Origin: Ruegeria haliotis
Lineage (GTDB): Bacteria > Pseudomonadota > Alphaproteobacteria > Rhodobacterales > Rhodobacteraceae
Assembly: GCF_013377785.1 (NCBI RefSeq)
Contig: NZ_JABXWT010000001.1
Span: 186,001 to 250,000 of the forward strand
Length of the DNA: 64,000 nt
Direction of reading: 5' to 3'
Below the pieces are notes generated by a model. That model ran no database searches and had not been told where the DNA came from. It saw only the letters and a program-made list of their open reading frames with translations. The position numbers were made by a program, and so were the translations under genes. How positions within the stretch are numbered: position 1 is the first letter of the stretch; each line of letters opens with the position of its first letter. Of the stretch, positions 41,820-51,238 are shown in pieces.

Positions 41820-42578
41820 CTACAATCTTATGGCGGAAATCAGGCGGCCATAATCAGCTTCTTTCGCATGTGTAGTGCGGCGATAGGAATAGAACCGATC
41901 TGGGTCTGAATAGGTGCAATGCCGGGTCCATTCGGCCTGCCCGATATCAGCCTGACGTAACCTGTGCAGGCCAAAGCCAGTCAGGTCAAAATGTAGCCGA
42001 TCACCCTGACCATTGGCGAAGAAACGGGTGTTTTCTGGTGAATCTGCCACGAAATCGTCGAGAAACTCGGGCCCGACCTCATAAGCGCGTTGCGAAATTG
42101 AGGGCCCGATTACGGCGCGGATGTCTTTTCGTGAAGCACCCGCCGCCTCCATGGCATCCAACGTGGCTTCGAGCACCCCGTCCAAAGCACCGCGCCAGCC
42201 GGCATGGGCTGCGCCGATCACTTTTGCGTCAGGATCAGCGAACAGGACAGGTTGGCAATCTGCCGTAAGGATCGTCAGGGCTAATCCGGGTGTTGCTGTT
42301 ACGATCGCATCTGCTTTGGGTCTGTCACCGATGATTGGCCCATCAACTGTCAGAACGGTTGGAGAGTGTACCTGATGCACACCGACCAGCGCGTCCGGTG
42401 CCACCTCCATCGCGTCAGCCACGCGTCGGCGGTTCAATGCCACGGCCCCGGTTTGATCAGAGGACCCGTAACCGCAGTTCAACCCGGCGAAAATACCTGA
42501 TGAGGCACCGCCACGTCGACAGAAGAACCCATGTCGGATGGGTGACAGCATGTCCGAAGTCAGAATTTCCAATGTCAT
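41820..42578 (-). CDS. pgeF: Peptidoglycan editing factor PgeF (laccase-domain, YfiH)
   Basis: The 252-residue protein has the multicopper-like YfiH fold: FFCRRGGASSGIFAGLNCG, VHQVHSP, LTADCQPVLFAD and AAHAGWRGAL, which carry the conserved His and Cys ligands. Known members correct wrong amino acids in peptidoglycan stems (amidase-like). It overlaps midA upstream (ATGA) in the lgt-midA-pgeF operon. Confidence 0.92.
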   Translation of the reverse strand: MTLEILTSDMLSPIRHGFFCRRGGASSGIFAGLNCGYGSSDQTGAVALNRRRVADAMEVAPDALVGVHQVHSPTVLTVDGPIIGDRPKADAIVTATPGLALTILTADCQPVLFADPDAKVIGAAHAGWRGALDGVLEATLDAMEAAGASRKDIRAVIGPSISQRAYEVGPEFLDDFVADSPENTRFFANGQGDRLHFDLTGFGLHRLRQADIGQAEWTRHCTYSDPDRFYSYRRTTHAKEADYGRLISAIRL

Positions 42579-43642
42579 GGCTCGAGTCCCGGTGGTGGCG
42601 CTGCATGTGACGGGTAGAGGCCCAGCACTTTGAACAGGTTTCCCATTTCATCGGGATGCGTCAACCGGCGATGTGCGGCGATCAGGTCTTCAAGCTCGGA
42701 ACCGCTCAGAGACTTGGTCAATGCATGAGCCCGCGCGGTGATTCCCAGCCGCTCCAGAAACACACCCTGCTGTGTCAGACGTGTATGGGCGCATCCCGCT
42801 GCCCGGGTGGCGATTGCCAGAGGCTCAAAGTCCACATGCGCGGTTAAGTCAGCCTGACCCGGCGCTTCCAGCGGGCCAGAGCGCTCATGCGCCCGCAAGG
42901 CTTGGAACGTATCGCCCAACGAATGCCAGTCGCCGTAATCCACGATCAAAGCGGCCCCGCCGTGGGTGGCAATCCGCCCGGCAATGACCGTCAGAATTGG
43001 AATTGCTGCCGCGCACAGCTCGACCATGTCGTCATCTTTTGTGTCTGCCAGCCTGTCCTGTAGCGCGACTTGTGATGTATTTGGCCCTAGGCCAAAGGTC
43101 AGCGCTTGGCCTCCGTCGCCGATCAACCGCTCACGCCACCCGTCGCCATCTCGCAGGAACTGGCGAATGGGGAGGGCATCAAAGAACTCGTTGGCCACCA
43201 GAAACAACGGCAACTCGGGCAAGTCGGTCACGCTGTCGATCCATTGCGGGATGTGTCCGCTCAGGGCTTCGGCCTGTATCCCCTTCAATGCGGGTGATGC
43301 CTCCAGCAGGAAAATCTGTGCGGCATCATGAAACCCGGGAATGGTGTGCGTTGCGCGCAGCATGTCCGCCATCAACGTCCCACGCCCCGGCCCAAGCTCG
43401 GCCAAGGCAATCTGCGTAGGTCGTCCTTGAGTTATCCAGCTTTGCGCCAAGCATAGGCCGATCAACTCGCCGAACATCTGGCTGATTTCCGGGGCGGTGA
43501 TGAAGTCCCCCTGCGCCCCAAGCGGGTCGCGGGTTGTGTAATACCCCAGCTTTGGGTGCAGCAGGCATTCGGTCATGTAATCAGCCACGCTCATCGGACC
43601 ATCCTGACGGATGCGAGCAAGCAGGTGATCCCGCAGGTTCAT
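42575..43642 (-). CDS. MidA/NDUFAF7-like SAM-dependent methyltransferase
   Basis: The 355-residue protein is of the DUF185/MidA family: [32 protein letters not shown], and the SAM motif [12 protein letters not shown]. The mitochondrial relative NDUFAF7 methylates an Arg in complex I; in bacteria this is inference. The ATG at 43642 overlaps the lgt stop (ATGA). Gene order lgt-midA-pgeF is common in alphaproteobacteria. Confidence 0.92.
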   Translation of the reverse strand: MNLRDHLLARIRQDGPMSVADYMTECLLHPKLGYYTTRDPLGAQGDFITAPEISQMFGELIGLCLAQSWITQGRPTQIALAELGPGRGTLMADMLRATHTIPGFHDAAQIFLLEASPALKGIQAEALSGHIPQWIDSVTDLPELPLFLVANEFFDALPIRQFLRDGDGWRERLIGDGGQALTFGLGPNTSQVALQDRLADTKDDDMVELCAAAIPILTVIAGRIATHGGAALIVDYGDWHSLGDTFQALRAHERSGPLEAPGQADLTAHVDFEPLAIATRAAGCAHTRLTQQGVFLERLGITARAHALTKSLSGSELEDLIAAHRRLTHPDEMGNLFKVLGLYPSHAAPPPGLEP

Positions 43643-44526
43643 GTCGCGCGCCGCGCGCGGACTGCAAACCAAAGACCAAGCGCAATCATGGGGAGTGACA
43701 GCAACTGTCCCATTGTCAGGCCATAACCGCCCATATGCCATGCCAGCCCCAACGGATTTCCGGGCGAGACGAACTGTGCGTCTGGCTGGCGGAAGAATTC
43801 AACGATAAACCGCGATGCGCCATAGCCCGCCAGAAACAGGCCCATGATCAAGCCCGGTGTACGAAAGGCCCTGCGGCGATAGACCAACCACAGCAGCAAG
43901 GTGCCGAGCAACACGCCTTCCAGTGCCGCCTCGTAGAGCTGCGAAGGGTGCCGCGCGCACATGCCCGCAACAACTCCGGGACAATCCTGCGCCGCCATGC
44001 CAGGGAAGATGACAGCCCAAGGCAGCTCGCTGGGTCTGCCCCACAGCTCGGCGTTCACGAAATTTGCCAACCGTCCCAGCAGCAAGCCGGGCGGGACGGT
44101 GTATGCAACCAGATCACCCAGCGACAGGGCAGGGATGTTGTGGCGTCTGGCAAACAGGTATGAGGCGAAAATGACGCCCAGTAGGCCACCGTGAAAGGCC
44201 ATACCGCCTTGCCAGACTTTGATGACTTCCAACGGATGCGAAAGATAATAGGCAGGTTGATAGAACAGCACGAACCCCAATCGCCCACCCAGAATGACGC
44301 CCAGAATAATCCAGGTGACCAGATCCTCTAGTTGATCGGGCTTCATTGGGGGCGAATCGCCTGGCCACAAAACCGGACGCCGCAGCGCCATCGTGGCCAG
44401 TCGCCAGGCAATCAGGATACCGACGATATAGGCCAGCGCATACCACCTTAGGGCGAAATCCATCCCAAACAGTGAGATCGAGAATAAATCGGGCGACAGA
44501 TCGGGGAAATTTAGAACAGCCTGCAT
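43639..44526 (-). CDS. lgt: Prolipoprotein diacylglyceryl transferase
   Basis: Lgt attaches diacylglycerol to the lipobox Cys of prolipoproteins in the inner membrane. The 295-residue protein has about seven membrane helices and the catalytic signature [18 protein letters not shown] together with [15 protein letters not shown]. It is the first gene of the operon with midA and pgeF. Confidence 0.96.
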   Translation of the reverse strand: MQAVLNFPDLSPDLFSISLFGMDFALRWYALAYIVGILIAWRLATMALRRPVLWPGDSPPMKPDQLEDLVTWIILGVILGGRLGFVLFYQPAYYLSHPLEVIKVWQGGMAFHGGLLGVIFASYLFARRHNIPALSLGDLVAYTVPPGLLLGRLANFVNAELWGRPSELPWAVIFPGMAAQDCPGVVAGMCARHPSQLYEAALEGVLLGTLLLWLVYRRRAFRTPGLIMGLFLAGYGASRFIVEFFRQPDAQFVSPGNPLGLAWHMGGYGLTMGQLLSLPMIALGLWFAVRARRAT

Positions 44527-44565
44527 GTGCGTCTCATTGCCCGGGGTTTGCGAGACAAGTCAACC

Positions 44566-44594
44566 TTGAGCCCGGGCCATTCTTTACCCATATA
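44566..44594 (+). promoter_or_regulatory. Candidate sigma70 promoter of ubiK
   Basis: TTGAGC and CATATA are separated by 17 bases, 29 bases before the ubiK ATG, in the gap divergent from lgt. Confidence 0.4.
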
Positions 44595-44623
44595 GAGACC
44601 AACCGCTATACCGGAGTAAAGAC

Positions 44624-44872
44624 ATGCAAACGCGTAACAAGATCCTGGATGACGTTTCCCAGTTGATGACCAACGCCATGGGCGTAGCGCAGGGCGCGAA
44701 AGACGAGGCCGAAAACGCGATGAAGTCGATGATCGACCGTTGGCTGGCCGACCGTGATTTTGTCACGCGTGAAGAGTTTGATGCCGTTCGTGCCATGGCG
44801 CAGAAAGCGCGGGAAGAAAACACAGCGCTTGAGGGCCGTATCGCGGCGCTTGAAGCTAAGTTGGACAAGTAA
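44624..44872 (+). CDS. ubiK: UbiK-family accessory factor (BMFP domain)
   Basis: The 82-residue protein is an amphipathic trimeric coiled coil: MQTRNKILDDVSQLMTNAMG, RDFVTREEFDAVRAMAQKAR. Its E. coli relative helps ubiquinone synthesis enzymes under aerobic conditions and can fuse membranes. GGAGTAAAG precedes the ATG. It is transcribed divergently from lgt. Confidence 0.88.
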   Translation: MQTRNKILDDVSQLMTNAMGVAQGAKDEAENAMKSMIDRWLADRDFVTREEFDAVRAMAQKAREENTALEGRIAALEAKLDK

Positions 44873-45195
44873 CGCCTAGGCGTTTCGTGAAGATCCAATT
44901 TTTCAGGACAAGAGTAGCCGCCGCGCAATCCTGCGTGGGATTGTGCGTGCGGTGTAGTTTGACGCATCACAAAATTTAATCAAGACAAAGCTGCGCCTAG
45001 CGTCAATATTTTGGTCGTCGTTGCCATCTGTCCACAACTTATTGCTGTTATCCCCAAGAATAGGGGTTGCCACATCCTCACCCACACCGCACCATATTTA
45101 GTACAAGCCTACGGGGGAAGCCCGGCTTGTAGAGCAGGCAACTAGCGCTGGGGCGCTGTCAGCCCCAAAATGCTAGAGATTAGTGAGGTGGTACA
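44873..45195 (+). other. 323-base leader region before ybjN (no gene)
   Basis: The gap starts with the palindrome ACGCCTAGGCGT right after ubiK. It has two DnaA-box-like sequences (CTGTCCACA near 45028 and TTATCCCCA at 45048-45056) and ends with a nested hairpin at 45142-45176, 9 bases before the ybjN ribosome site. No open frame looks coding. Confidence 0.5.
45142..45176 (+). promoter_or_regulatory. Nested hairpin just upstream of ybjN
   Basis: CTAGC (45142-45146) pairs with GCTAG (45172-45176), and inside GGGGC (45150-45154) pairs with GCCCC (45162-45166). The ribosome site GAGGTGG follows, so it may shape translation of ybjN. Confidence 0.4.
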
Positions 45196-45696
45196 ATGGC
45201 CCTTTCCGAGCAGTTTCTCGAAGAAGACCTTCATCCAATCGATATTGTTGAACATCTGGCCGAACATCACGACTGGGACTTTGATCGTATTGGCGACGAT
45301 CAGATCGCCATGGCCGTCGAAGGGCAATGGCGCACCTACTCGATCACTTTGGCCTGGTCCAATTATGACGAAACACTGCGGATGGTTTGCTCGTTTGAGA
45401 TGGAGCCGCCAGCAGATCGCGAAACCGTGCTGTATGAACTTCTCAACAAAATGAACGACCAGTGCTGGGCCGGTGCTTTCACGTATTGGGCCAACCAAAA
45501 GCTGATGGTTTATCGCTATGGTCTGGTTCTCACAGGCGGTCAAATGGCCAGCCCGGAACAGATCGATACGATGATCACCGCGGCGGTTCTGAGCGCCGAG
45601 CGGTATTACCCCGCTATCCAGCTGGTAACTTGGGGCAACCGTACCCCCGAGAACGCAATGCAAGTCGCCATTGCAGAGGCCTACGGCCGGGCGTAA
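45196..45696 (+). CDS. YbjN domain-containing protein
   Basis: The 166-residue protein fits the YbjN family (sensory transduction regulator-like): EGQWRTYSITLAWSNYDETL, then FTYWANQKLMVYRYGLVL. It resembles type III secretion chaperone folds, but its role is unknown. GAGGTGG precedes the ATG. It comes before proC, a usual order in rhodobacteria. Confidence 0.9.
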   Translation: MALSEQFLEEDLHPIDIVEHLAEHHDWDFDRIGDDQIAMAVEGQWRTYSITLAWSNYDETLRMVCSFEMEPPADRETVLYELLNKMNDQCWAGAFTYWANQKLMVYRYGLVLTGGQMASPEQIDTMITAAVLSAERYYPAIQLVTWGNRTPENAMQVAIAEAYGRA

Positions 45697-45735
45697 AGCT
45701 TTGCCTCGAACCGTTACGTCAGGGGAGGGGCAAAC

Positions 45736-46551
45736 ATGGATATGTCGCGTGTCGCCGAACAGGGGCTGGTGCTTCTGGGTTGTGGCAAAATGGGATCCGC
45801 GATGCTGGCCGGTTGGTTGGATCACGGCCTGCCCGCCGCCTCGGTTTGGGTGATTGATCCATACCCTTCAGACTGGCTCAAGGCGCAAGGCGTCAATATC
45901 AATACACCAGTGCCTGAGGCACCCGCCGTCGTGTTGGTGGCCGTCAAGCCGCAGATGATGGGCGCAGCCCTGCCTGCAATTCAGGCGCTGGGCGGGGGCG
46001 GTAGTCTGTTCATTTCTGTCGCTGCGGGCACTTCAATTGCAACATTCGAAGACGTTCTGGGTGCCGGCACTCCGATCGTGCGCGCCATGCCAAACACGCC
46101 TGCGGCCATCCGGCAGGGTATAACGGCGGTGATCGGGAACAGCCACACTTCGGATATCAATCTTGAATTGGCCGAGAATCTTCTGACGGCCATTGGCGAG
46201 ACTGTTCGCTTGGAATCGGAATCCCAAATGGACGCAGTAACCGGTCTCAGTGGTTCGGGTCCGGCCTATGTCTTTCATTTGATCGAAACCCTTGCAGCCG
46301 CAGGTGAGGCACAGGGCTTGCCGCACGAACTTGCCATGAGGTTGGCCAAATCAACTGTGGCTGGGGCCGGAGCGTTGGCCATGGCTGCGGATGAAGACCC
46401 GTCGCAACTGCGCGTCAACGTGACCTCTCCCAATGGCACCACTCAGGCCGCGCTTGAGGTTCTGATGCATGCGGAGGAAGGCTTTCCCGACTTGCTACAC
46501 CGCGCTGTCAAAGCTGCAGCTGATCGATCCAAGGAGTTGTCTCGTGAGTGA
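45736..46551 (+). CDS. proC: Pyrroline-5-carboxylate reductase
   Basis: ProC makes proline from pyrroline-5-carboxylate. The 271-residue protein has the Rossmann start VLLGCGKMGSAML, VRAMPNTPAAIRQG, and the substrate site GLSGSGPAYVFHLIE with TSPNGTT. AGGGGAGG precedes the ATG. It overlaps csaA by eight bases. A more divergent relative lies at 30115. Confidence 0.97.
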   Translation: MDMSRVAEQGLVLLGCGKMGSAMLAGWLDHGLPAASVWVIDPYPSDWLKAQGVNINTPVPEAPAVVLVAVKPQMMGAALPAIQALGGGGSLFISVAAGTSIATFEDVLGAGTPIVRAMPNTPAAIRQGITAVIGNSHTSDINLELAENLLTAIGETVRLESESQMDAVTGLSGSGPAYVFHLIETLAAAGEAQGLPHELAMRLAKSTVAGAGALAMAADEDPSQLRVNVTSPNGTTQAALEVLMHAEEGFPDLLHRAVKAAADRSKELSRE

Positions 46552-46882
46552 GATTACATTTGATGAGTTTCTCAAAGTTGATATCCGCGTGGGCGAAGTG
46601 ACCCGCGCCGAACCTTATCCCGAGGCCCGCAAGCCTGCGATCAAGATGTGGATCGATTTTGGAGATGAGATTGGTGAACGAAGAACTTCCGCTCAGGCTA
46701 CTGCGCATTACGATCCGTCCTCGCTGGTGGGGAAGCAGGTGATGGCGGTGGTCAACTTTCCGCCGCGCCAGATCGGCAAGTTCATGTCCGAAGTGCTGGT
46801 TCTCGGCCTGCCTGACGAAAACAACGAAATCGTGCTGATCGGACCTGATGGTAAAGTGCCACTAGGTGGGCGGATGCACTGA
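46544..46882 (+). CDS. tRNA-binding protein, CsaA-like
   Basis: The 112-residue protein is a stand-alone OB-fold EMAP/tRNA-binding domain: DEFLKVDIRVGEVTRAEPYP, then VVNFPPRQIGKFMSEVLVLG. Bacillus CsaA has chaperone-like activity. The GTG at 46544 overlaps the proC stop; the next gene starts TGATG with its stop. Confidence 0.92.
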   Translation: MSEITFDEFLKVDIRVGEVTRAEPYPEARKPAIKMWIDFGDEIGERRTSAQATAHYDPSSLVGKQVMAVVNFPPRQIGKFMSEVLVLGLPDENNEIVLIGPDGKVPLGGRMH

Positions 46883-47832
46883 TGAAGCTTTGGATCACCC
46901 GACCAATGACATCAGAGGTTGAGGCGCGCGCCCATGCGGATTTCGATGCTGAGATCCGCACGTCTACTTTACCGTTGAATTCTGGTGAACTCAGGCGCGC
47001 TCTGACCGACTTTGATCTGGTGGTTCCGACACTCGGGGATCAATTCTCGGCGCAGGTTCTTGCGGATGTGCCGATACCGCGCTGCAAATTGCTGGCCAAT
47101 TTTGGTGTCGGCTACAACCACATCGATGTGCGCGCTGCGCAGGCGGCAGGGTTGCAGGTGACCAACACACCCGGGGCTGTCACAGACGCAACCGCAGACA
47201 TTGCCATGACCCTGCTGCTGTCCACAGCCCGCCGCGCGGGAGAGGGCGAGCGTCTGGTTCGCGCAGGCAACTGGGAAGGATGGCACCCGACGCAGATGCT
47301 GGGGCATCACGTCACCGGAAAACGGGTCGGCATCGTGGGGATGGGGCGGATCGGTCAGGCGATAGCCGGGCGCTGTCACTTTGGATTTGGGATGCAGGTC
47401 GCCTATCTGGCGCGCGGCGCCAAACAGCTCGACTTTGACGCGGAGTATGTTCCGGATCTTCTGACCCTGGCGGCGGCCGTGGATTTTCTTGTTCTGGCTG
47501 TTCCCGGCGGGGCCGAGACCCGCCACCTCATCGACGCTCGGGTGCTGGGCGCGATGAAATCGTCGGCCATCTTGGTGAATATCGCGCGTGGTGAGGTCGT
47601 AGACGAAGCCGCGTTGATTGCTGGTTTGCAGGCCGGGGAAATTGCAGGGGCCGGGCTGGACGTCTATGAATTCGAGCCGACCGTGCCACATGTGCTGTGC
47701 GATATGGAAAACGTCACACTGTTCCCTCATCTGGGCACAGCGACCGAAGAAGTTCGAGCCAGCATGGGCCATATGGCACTGGATAATGTCGCAGCCTTTG
47801 TTGCGGGCCGTGCGGTGCCGAACCCGGTCTAG
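46882..47832 (+). CDS. D-isomer-specific 2-hydroxyacid dehydrogenase
   Basis: The 316-residue NAD(P)-dependent dehydrogenase has the dinucleotide motif VGIVGMGRIGQAIA near residue 155, the substrate Arg/Glu region (VNIARGEVVDEAAL), and a C-terminal LFPHLGTAT with the catalytic His. Glyoxylate or hydroxypyruvate are likely substrates. Its start overlaps csaA (TGATG) and its end overlaps tdk by 4 bases in convergent order. Confidence 0.92.
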   Translation: MKLWITRPMTSEVEARAHADFDAEIRTSTLPLNSGELRRALTDFDLVVPTLGDQFSAQVLADVPIPRCKLLANFGVGYNHIDVRAAQAAGLQVTNTPGAVTDATADIAMTLLLSTARRAGEGERLVRAGNWEGWHPTQMLGHHVTGKRVGIVGMGRIGQAIAGRCHFGFGMQVAYLARGAKQLDFDAEYVPDLLTLAAAVDFLVLAVPGGAETRHLIDARVLGAMKSSAILVNIARGEVVDEAALIAGLQAGEIAGAGLDVYEFEPTVPHVLCDMENVTLFPHLGTATEEVRASMGHMALDNVAAFVAGRAVPNPV

Positions 47833-48407
47833 CCCCCGACAGCTTCGCGCCAATGCCTACGACAGAGTGAGACATACGTTTCGTTCCCGCCAATCTGGAC
47901 CTGAGCGCCCTCGGTAATGGTTTGCCCCTTCTCATCCCGGCGAATCACCATGGTTGCCTTGCGACCGCATTCGCAGATTGTACGCACTTCGCGCATTTCA
48001 TCCGCCAAGGCCAGAAGTGCGGCAGAACCGGGAAACAGTTTGCCCCGAAAGTCCACCCGCAAGCCGTAGGCCAACACCGGAACCTTCAGATCATCGACGG
48101 CACGGGCCAGTTGCCAGGCCTGATCTTCGGAAAGAAACTGCGCTTCGTCCACGAACACACAGGCGATTGTGCTGTTGGCCAACCGCTGTTCTATCATCGA
48201 ATATACATCGTCATCAGGACGAAACGTATCCGCCGGTTCCGAAATCCCAATACGCGATGCGATCCGCCCGACACCTGCACGCCCGTCCATGGCCGCAGTC
48301 ATCAGATAAGTCTCCATGCCCCGCTCGCGATAGTTGTGCGAGGCCTGTAGCAACACGGTCGATTTTCCCGCGTTCATGGTGGAATAATTGAAATACAGCT
48401 TTGCCAT
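47829..48407 (-). CDS. tdk: Thymidine kinase (type II)
   Basis: Tdk phosphorylates thymidine in salvage. The 192-residue protein has the P-loop YSTMNAGKST, FVDEAQFLS with catalytic Glu, and zinc-site cysteines (CECGRKA, CRRHW). Stop codons of tdk and the hydroxyacid dehydrogenase overlap in opposite directions, so there is no terminator between them. Confidence 0.96.
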   Translation of the reverse strand: MAKLYFNYSTMNAGKSTVLLQASHNYRERGMETYLMTAAMDGRAGVGRIASRIGISEPADTFRPDDDVYSMIEQRLANSTIACVFVDEAQFLSEDQAWQLARAVDDLKVPVLAYGLRVDFRGKLFPGSAALLALADEMREVRTICECGRKATMVIRRDEKGQTITEGAQVQIGGNETYVSLCRRHWREAVGG

Positions 48408-48604
48408 GGCGTGGGTCTAAAACGCTTCGACAAAACGAACAAGTCATCAATAGTCTGCAGGAAAGCGACGTCGCCATTGCAGTTGCAGAGGCCGAGCGCA
48501 TGCTCTTTGGGGATGGAACCCCCACACTCACAACAGCGACGCCGTCGGCCATCATGTGGCCAAAACGTTGCGAGGCCAAAAAATAACGCCTCACGATCAC
48601 TCAT
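48374..48604 (-). CDS. Doubtful small Cys-rich open frame upstream of tdk
   Basis: This 76-residue frame reads MSDREALFFGLATF and has CCECGGSIPKEHALGLCNCN, which could bind zinc. It would overlap the tdk start by 34 bases. I find no ribosome site and cannot exclude a chance frame. If real it might be co-translated with tdk. Confidence 0.25.
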   Translation of the reverse strand: MSDREALFFGLATFWPHDGRRRRCCECGGSIPKEHALGLCNCNGDVAFLQTIDDLFVLSKRFRPTPWQSCISIIPP

Positions 48605-48765
48605 TACCGGCATGAACTGCCGCCACTCACTCACAAAATCCCCCGCATATCTGAGGGATAGCCAATGTATGGCATTTCAATTATGACTCGAGTATGGGAA
48701 ATTTCCCCACCCTTTCCCCTAATCTGACAAGCGGGAGCGGGTGAGCAGGTAACAAAGGTAAGAAA
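48408..48765 (+). other. 358-base gap between tdk and the next gene
   Basis: Apart from the doubtful Cys-rich frame on the minus strand, nothing in this gap looks coding. It should hold the promoters of tdk and of the HTH-like gene; no clear match to a promoter consensus was found. Confidence 0.4.
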
Positions 48766-49227
48766 ATGGCAGATATCGGGGCCTATCTGAAGAAGCATAC
48801 CGAAGCATTGGTTAAGGATGTCGGAATCGAAGCCGCGTGTGACATAACAGGAAAATCCAAGGCCACGCTGGGGCGATATTATTCCGACAATGCCGAGCAT
48901 TGTGATCGGTTCATGCCGGTGGACGCGGTTGCCCGTCTTGAGAAGGCTGCGTCCTATCCGCACGTGACTTCGGCGTTGGCTGATCTGAAGAACATTACGT
49001 TGTCCTATGATGGCCGCAACACGGATACTCCGCGCACAGGTGGGGTGAATTCGGATGTCATCGCGCTCAGCCAGCGGTTTGCCATGTTGATGACCGAATA
49101 CCAGGCCGCTATCGAAGACGGAATTATCACAATGAACGAGGCCAAGCGGCTGTTGAAGGAAACCAGCCTTCTGCAGCAGGTCCTAATCGAGATGAAGCTG
49201 CATCTGGAAGAGGAAAGTGTAAGCTGA
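48766..49227 (+). CDS. Hypothetical protein with a possible helix-turn-helix
   Basis: The 153-residue protein starts MADIGAYLKKHTEALVKDVG, followed by IEAACDITGKSKATLGRYYS, which has the look of a helix-turn-helix (about residues 20-40) as in phage CII-like or regulatory proteins. A second half is helical (LLKETSLLQQVLIEMKLHLE). A ribosome site AAAGG lies before the ATG. I recognise no named family; DNA binding is inference. Confidence 0.65.
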   Translation: MADIGAYLKKHTEALVKDVGIEAACDITGKSKATLGRYYSDNAEHCDRFMPVDAVARLEKAASYPHVTSALADLKNITLSYDGRNTDTPRTGGVNSDVIALSQRFAMLMTEYQAAIEDGIITMNEAKRLLKETSLLQQVLIEMKLHLEEESVS

Positions 49228-49409
49228 CGAACGTCACACCTGCGACAGTGATGGCCAGGCCGGATACGCCGCGAATTATGTGCGACATCCGATAATCACC
49301 AGACAATTTGGCTCGGCTAGAGGGTGGTGCATAAACCCACGCTGCTTTCTGAGTATGGTGCCTGACTTGTTGCAAGGTTCAAAAATAAGACAGCTGAGGG
49401 CAGGAAAAA

Positions 49410-51203
49410 ATGCAAAGATTGCAGGGGTCGTACAGCATCCTGGCTGACAGGTTTGTATGCCGGTTGTTTGTAGCTGCGTTCTTGGTGCTTATCGCTCTGA
49501 TCATGCTTGGCGGTTATGTCGAAGGTCCGGATGATACCATGCGATGGGTCACCGTAACGGACCTGCAAGAAGGGCAGGGGTGGTTTGATTCGTACCAGCA
49601 CCGCCTGGGGCCGGGCGACGGAACTTTGATGCACTGGTCGCGTCTGGTTGATGCGCCGATATCTGCGATTCATTGGTTAAGCAGTGTGGTCCTGCCGCCA
49701 AAGACCGCGCTCGGGGTGACAGCATTTGTTTGGCCAATCTTGCTGGCGGGACTTACTCTATGGGCTTTTGCCGTCACCGGCGGTGGGCTGGGGGGGCGCG
49801 AAGGGGCGATCTCGGCTCTGGTCATTGGGGTATTTGCCCTAAAGAACTCGGGTAATTACGACCAGTACTCTTTCGATCACCATGGGCTGCAGATCATGTT
49901 ATTTGCATCCGCCCTAAGTTTCTTTGTTCTTCGCAAGGACAGGGCGCATGCCGGGTGGTGGATGGGCGTGTGTCTTGCGGTGTCAGTGTCCATTGGTACG
50001 GAATCGCTGGTACAGATTGCCTTGATCGGGATCTTTTTCGCCCTGGATTGGATATTGTCTGGAAGCGGCAGCCGTCGCCGCACATTGGAATTCAGCGCCG
50101 CGATTTTTGTGACTTTGGTGTTGACGACCCTGGCAACGACAAGCCGCGATAGTTTCCTTTACCCCGGATGTGATGCCTTAACCATCAGCGTGGCCATGCC
50201 CACCGGGTTGGCCGCGCTCGGGCTATTTGGCGCTGCCTTTCTGGCCTCTGGCTGGTCCGTTTGGGCTCGTGCGGGTTGCTTTCTGGTCGTAGGGGCAATT
50301 GTTCTGGGGCTGGCGCACACCTATGCCCCATACTGTTTGGAAAATCCGATTGACCAAATGCCTGCTGCGATGCGCGCATTCTGGCTGAGTCAAATAACCG
50401 AAGCTCAGAATGTTACAGTGGTTATTCAAAGGCATACAGGCGAGGTTATCGCGCTGATTGGCATTGCTGTTTTTACGATACTTGCAGCGTCCGTGTTCCT
50501 CTGTGCCTCAGATAAAAAGGTAGAGTATCTGCTGCTTCTGTTGCTGGTAGCGGTAGGCCTGATCCTGTTTTTGTACCAATCCCGGATGAGGATATTCCTG
50601 AGTATGTCCATGGTGGCGGTGCAGGCTCAGGTATTGCGGGTGATGTTTCAAAAATACAAGGCTAACGGTAGCAGTCTGATGGGCGTTCTCATGATCGTGT
50701 TTGTCGCTCTTGTGTCACCGAAAACAGGTGCCAGTATCGAGAAGCGATATACCGCTCTGACCGCGCCCAAAGGCGGAAACGCTGCAAGCGAAACGCAAGA
50801 GCCGCGCCGTATAACTTCCTGTAATGCAGAGAATTCCTTTGAGCCGCTTCGTAATCTGGCTCCGGGAATGGTTGTCGTTGGTTTCGACTATGCACCCGAC
50901 GTACTTCGTCACACGGATCACTCGGTTCTGGCTGGAAATTACCATCGAAACGAATCCGGGCTTCTGGCTCAGATTGATTTGTTCAGATCAGATGCGTCAG
51001 AAATAGGCCCGCGTCTTGCAGAGCTGGGTGTGGACTATATCGCGATCTGCAAGTTCAATCCCAGGTCCGAGTATTGGTCGTCTGTATCTGACGGCAAGGG
51101 GCTACCTGCCGAGCTTATTGCAGGGCCACTGCCAGAGTTTCTCGAAGAAATCGAAGGCGACGAAGACGCTGCGTTCCACATCTTTCGTGTCAGGAACGGT
51201 TAG
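49410..51203 (+). CDS. Large integral membrane protein, GT-C glycosyltransferase-like
   Basis: The 597-residue protein has a dozen or so membrane helices and a soluble C-terminal part (about 455-597). The first periplasmic loop has GPDDTMRWVTVTDL, with an acidic DD pair as in GT-C enzymes, and a later loop reads YDQYSFDHHGLQIM. The overall layout resembles oligosaccharyl- or polyprenyl-phosphate-sugar transferases (STT3/PMT type), but homology to a named family is not proven. AGG lies before the ATG. It stands alone between a possible regulator and the KAS III gene. Confidence 0.7.
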   Translation: MQRLQGSYSILADRFVCRLFVAAFLVLIALIMLGGYVEGPDDTMRWVTVTDLQEGQGWFDSYQHRLGPGDGTLMHWSRLVDAPISAIHWLSSVVLPPKTALGVTAFVWPILLAGLTLWAFAVTGGGLGGREGAISALVIGVFALKNSGNYDQYSFDHHGLQIMLFASALSFFVLRKDRAHAGWWMGVCLAVSVSIGTESLVQIALIGIFFALDWILSGSGSRRRTLEFSAAIFVTLVLTTLATTSRDSFLYPGCDALTISVAMPTGLAALGLFGAAFLASGWSVWARAGCFLVVGAIVLGLAHTYAPYCLENPIDQMPAAMRAFWLSQITEAQNVTVVIQRHTGEVIALIGIAVFTILAASVFLCASDKKVEYLLLLLLVAVGLILFLYQSRMRIFLSMSMVAVQAQVLRVMFQKYKANGSSLMGVLMIVFVALVSPKTGASIEKRYTALTAPKGGNAASETQEPRRITSCNAENSFEPLRNLAPGMVVVGFDYAPDVLRHTDHSVLAGNYHRNESGLLAQIDLFRSDASEIGPRLAELGVDYIAICKFNPRSEYWSSVSDGKGLPAELIAGPLPEFLEEIEGDEDAAFHIFRVRNG

Positions 51204-51238
51204 ACTGAATTGTGTATGCGGTTGAACATTTGAGCGCC

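Noticed and set aside
45048..45056. Chromosome origin near the DnaA-like boxes before ybjN
   Set aside because: Only two imperfect boxes, no AT-rich unwinding region and no origin-type neighbours such as dnaA, hemE or parAB.
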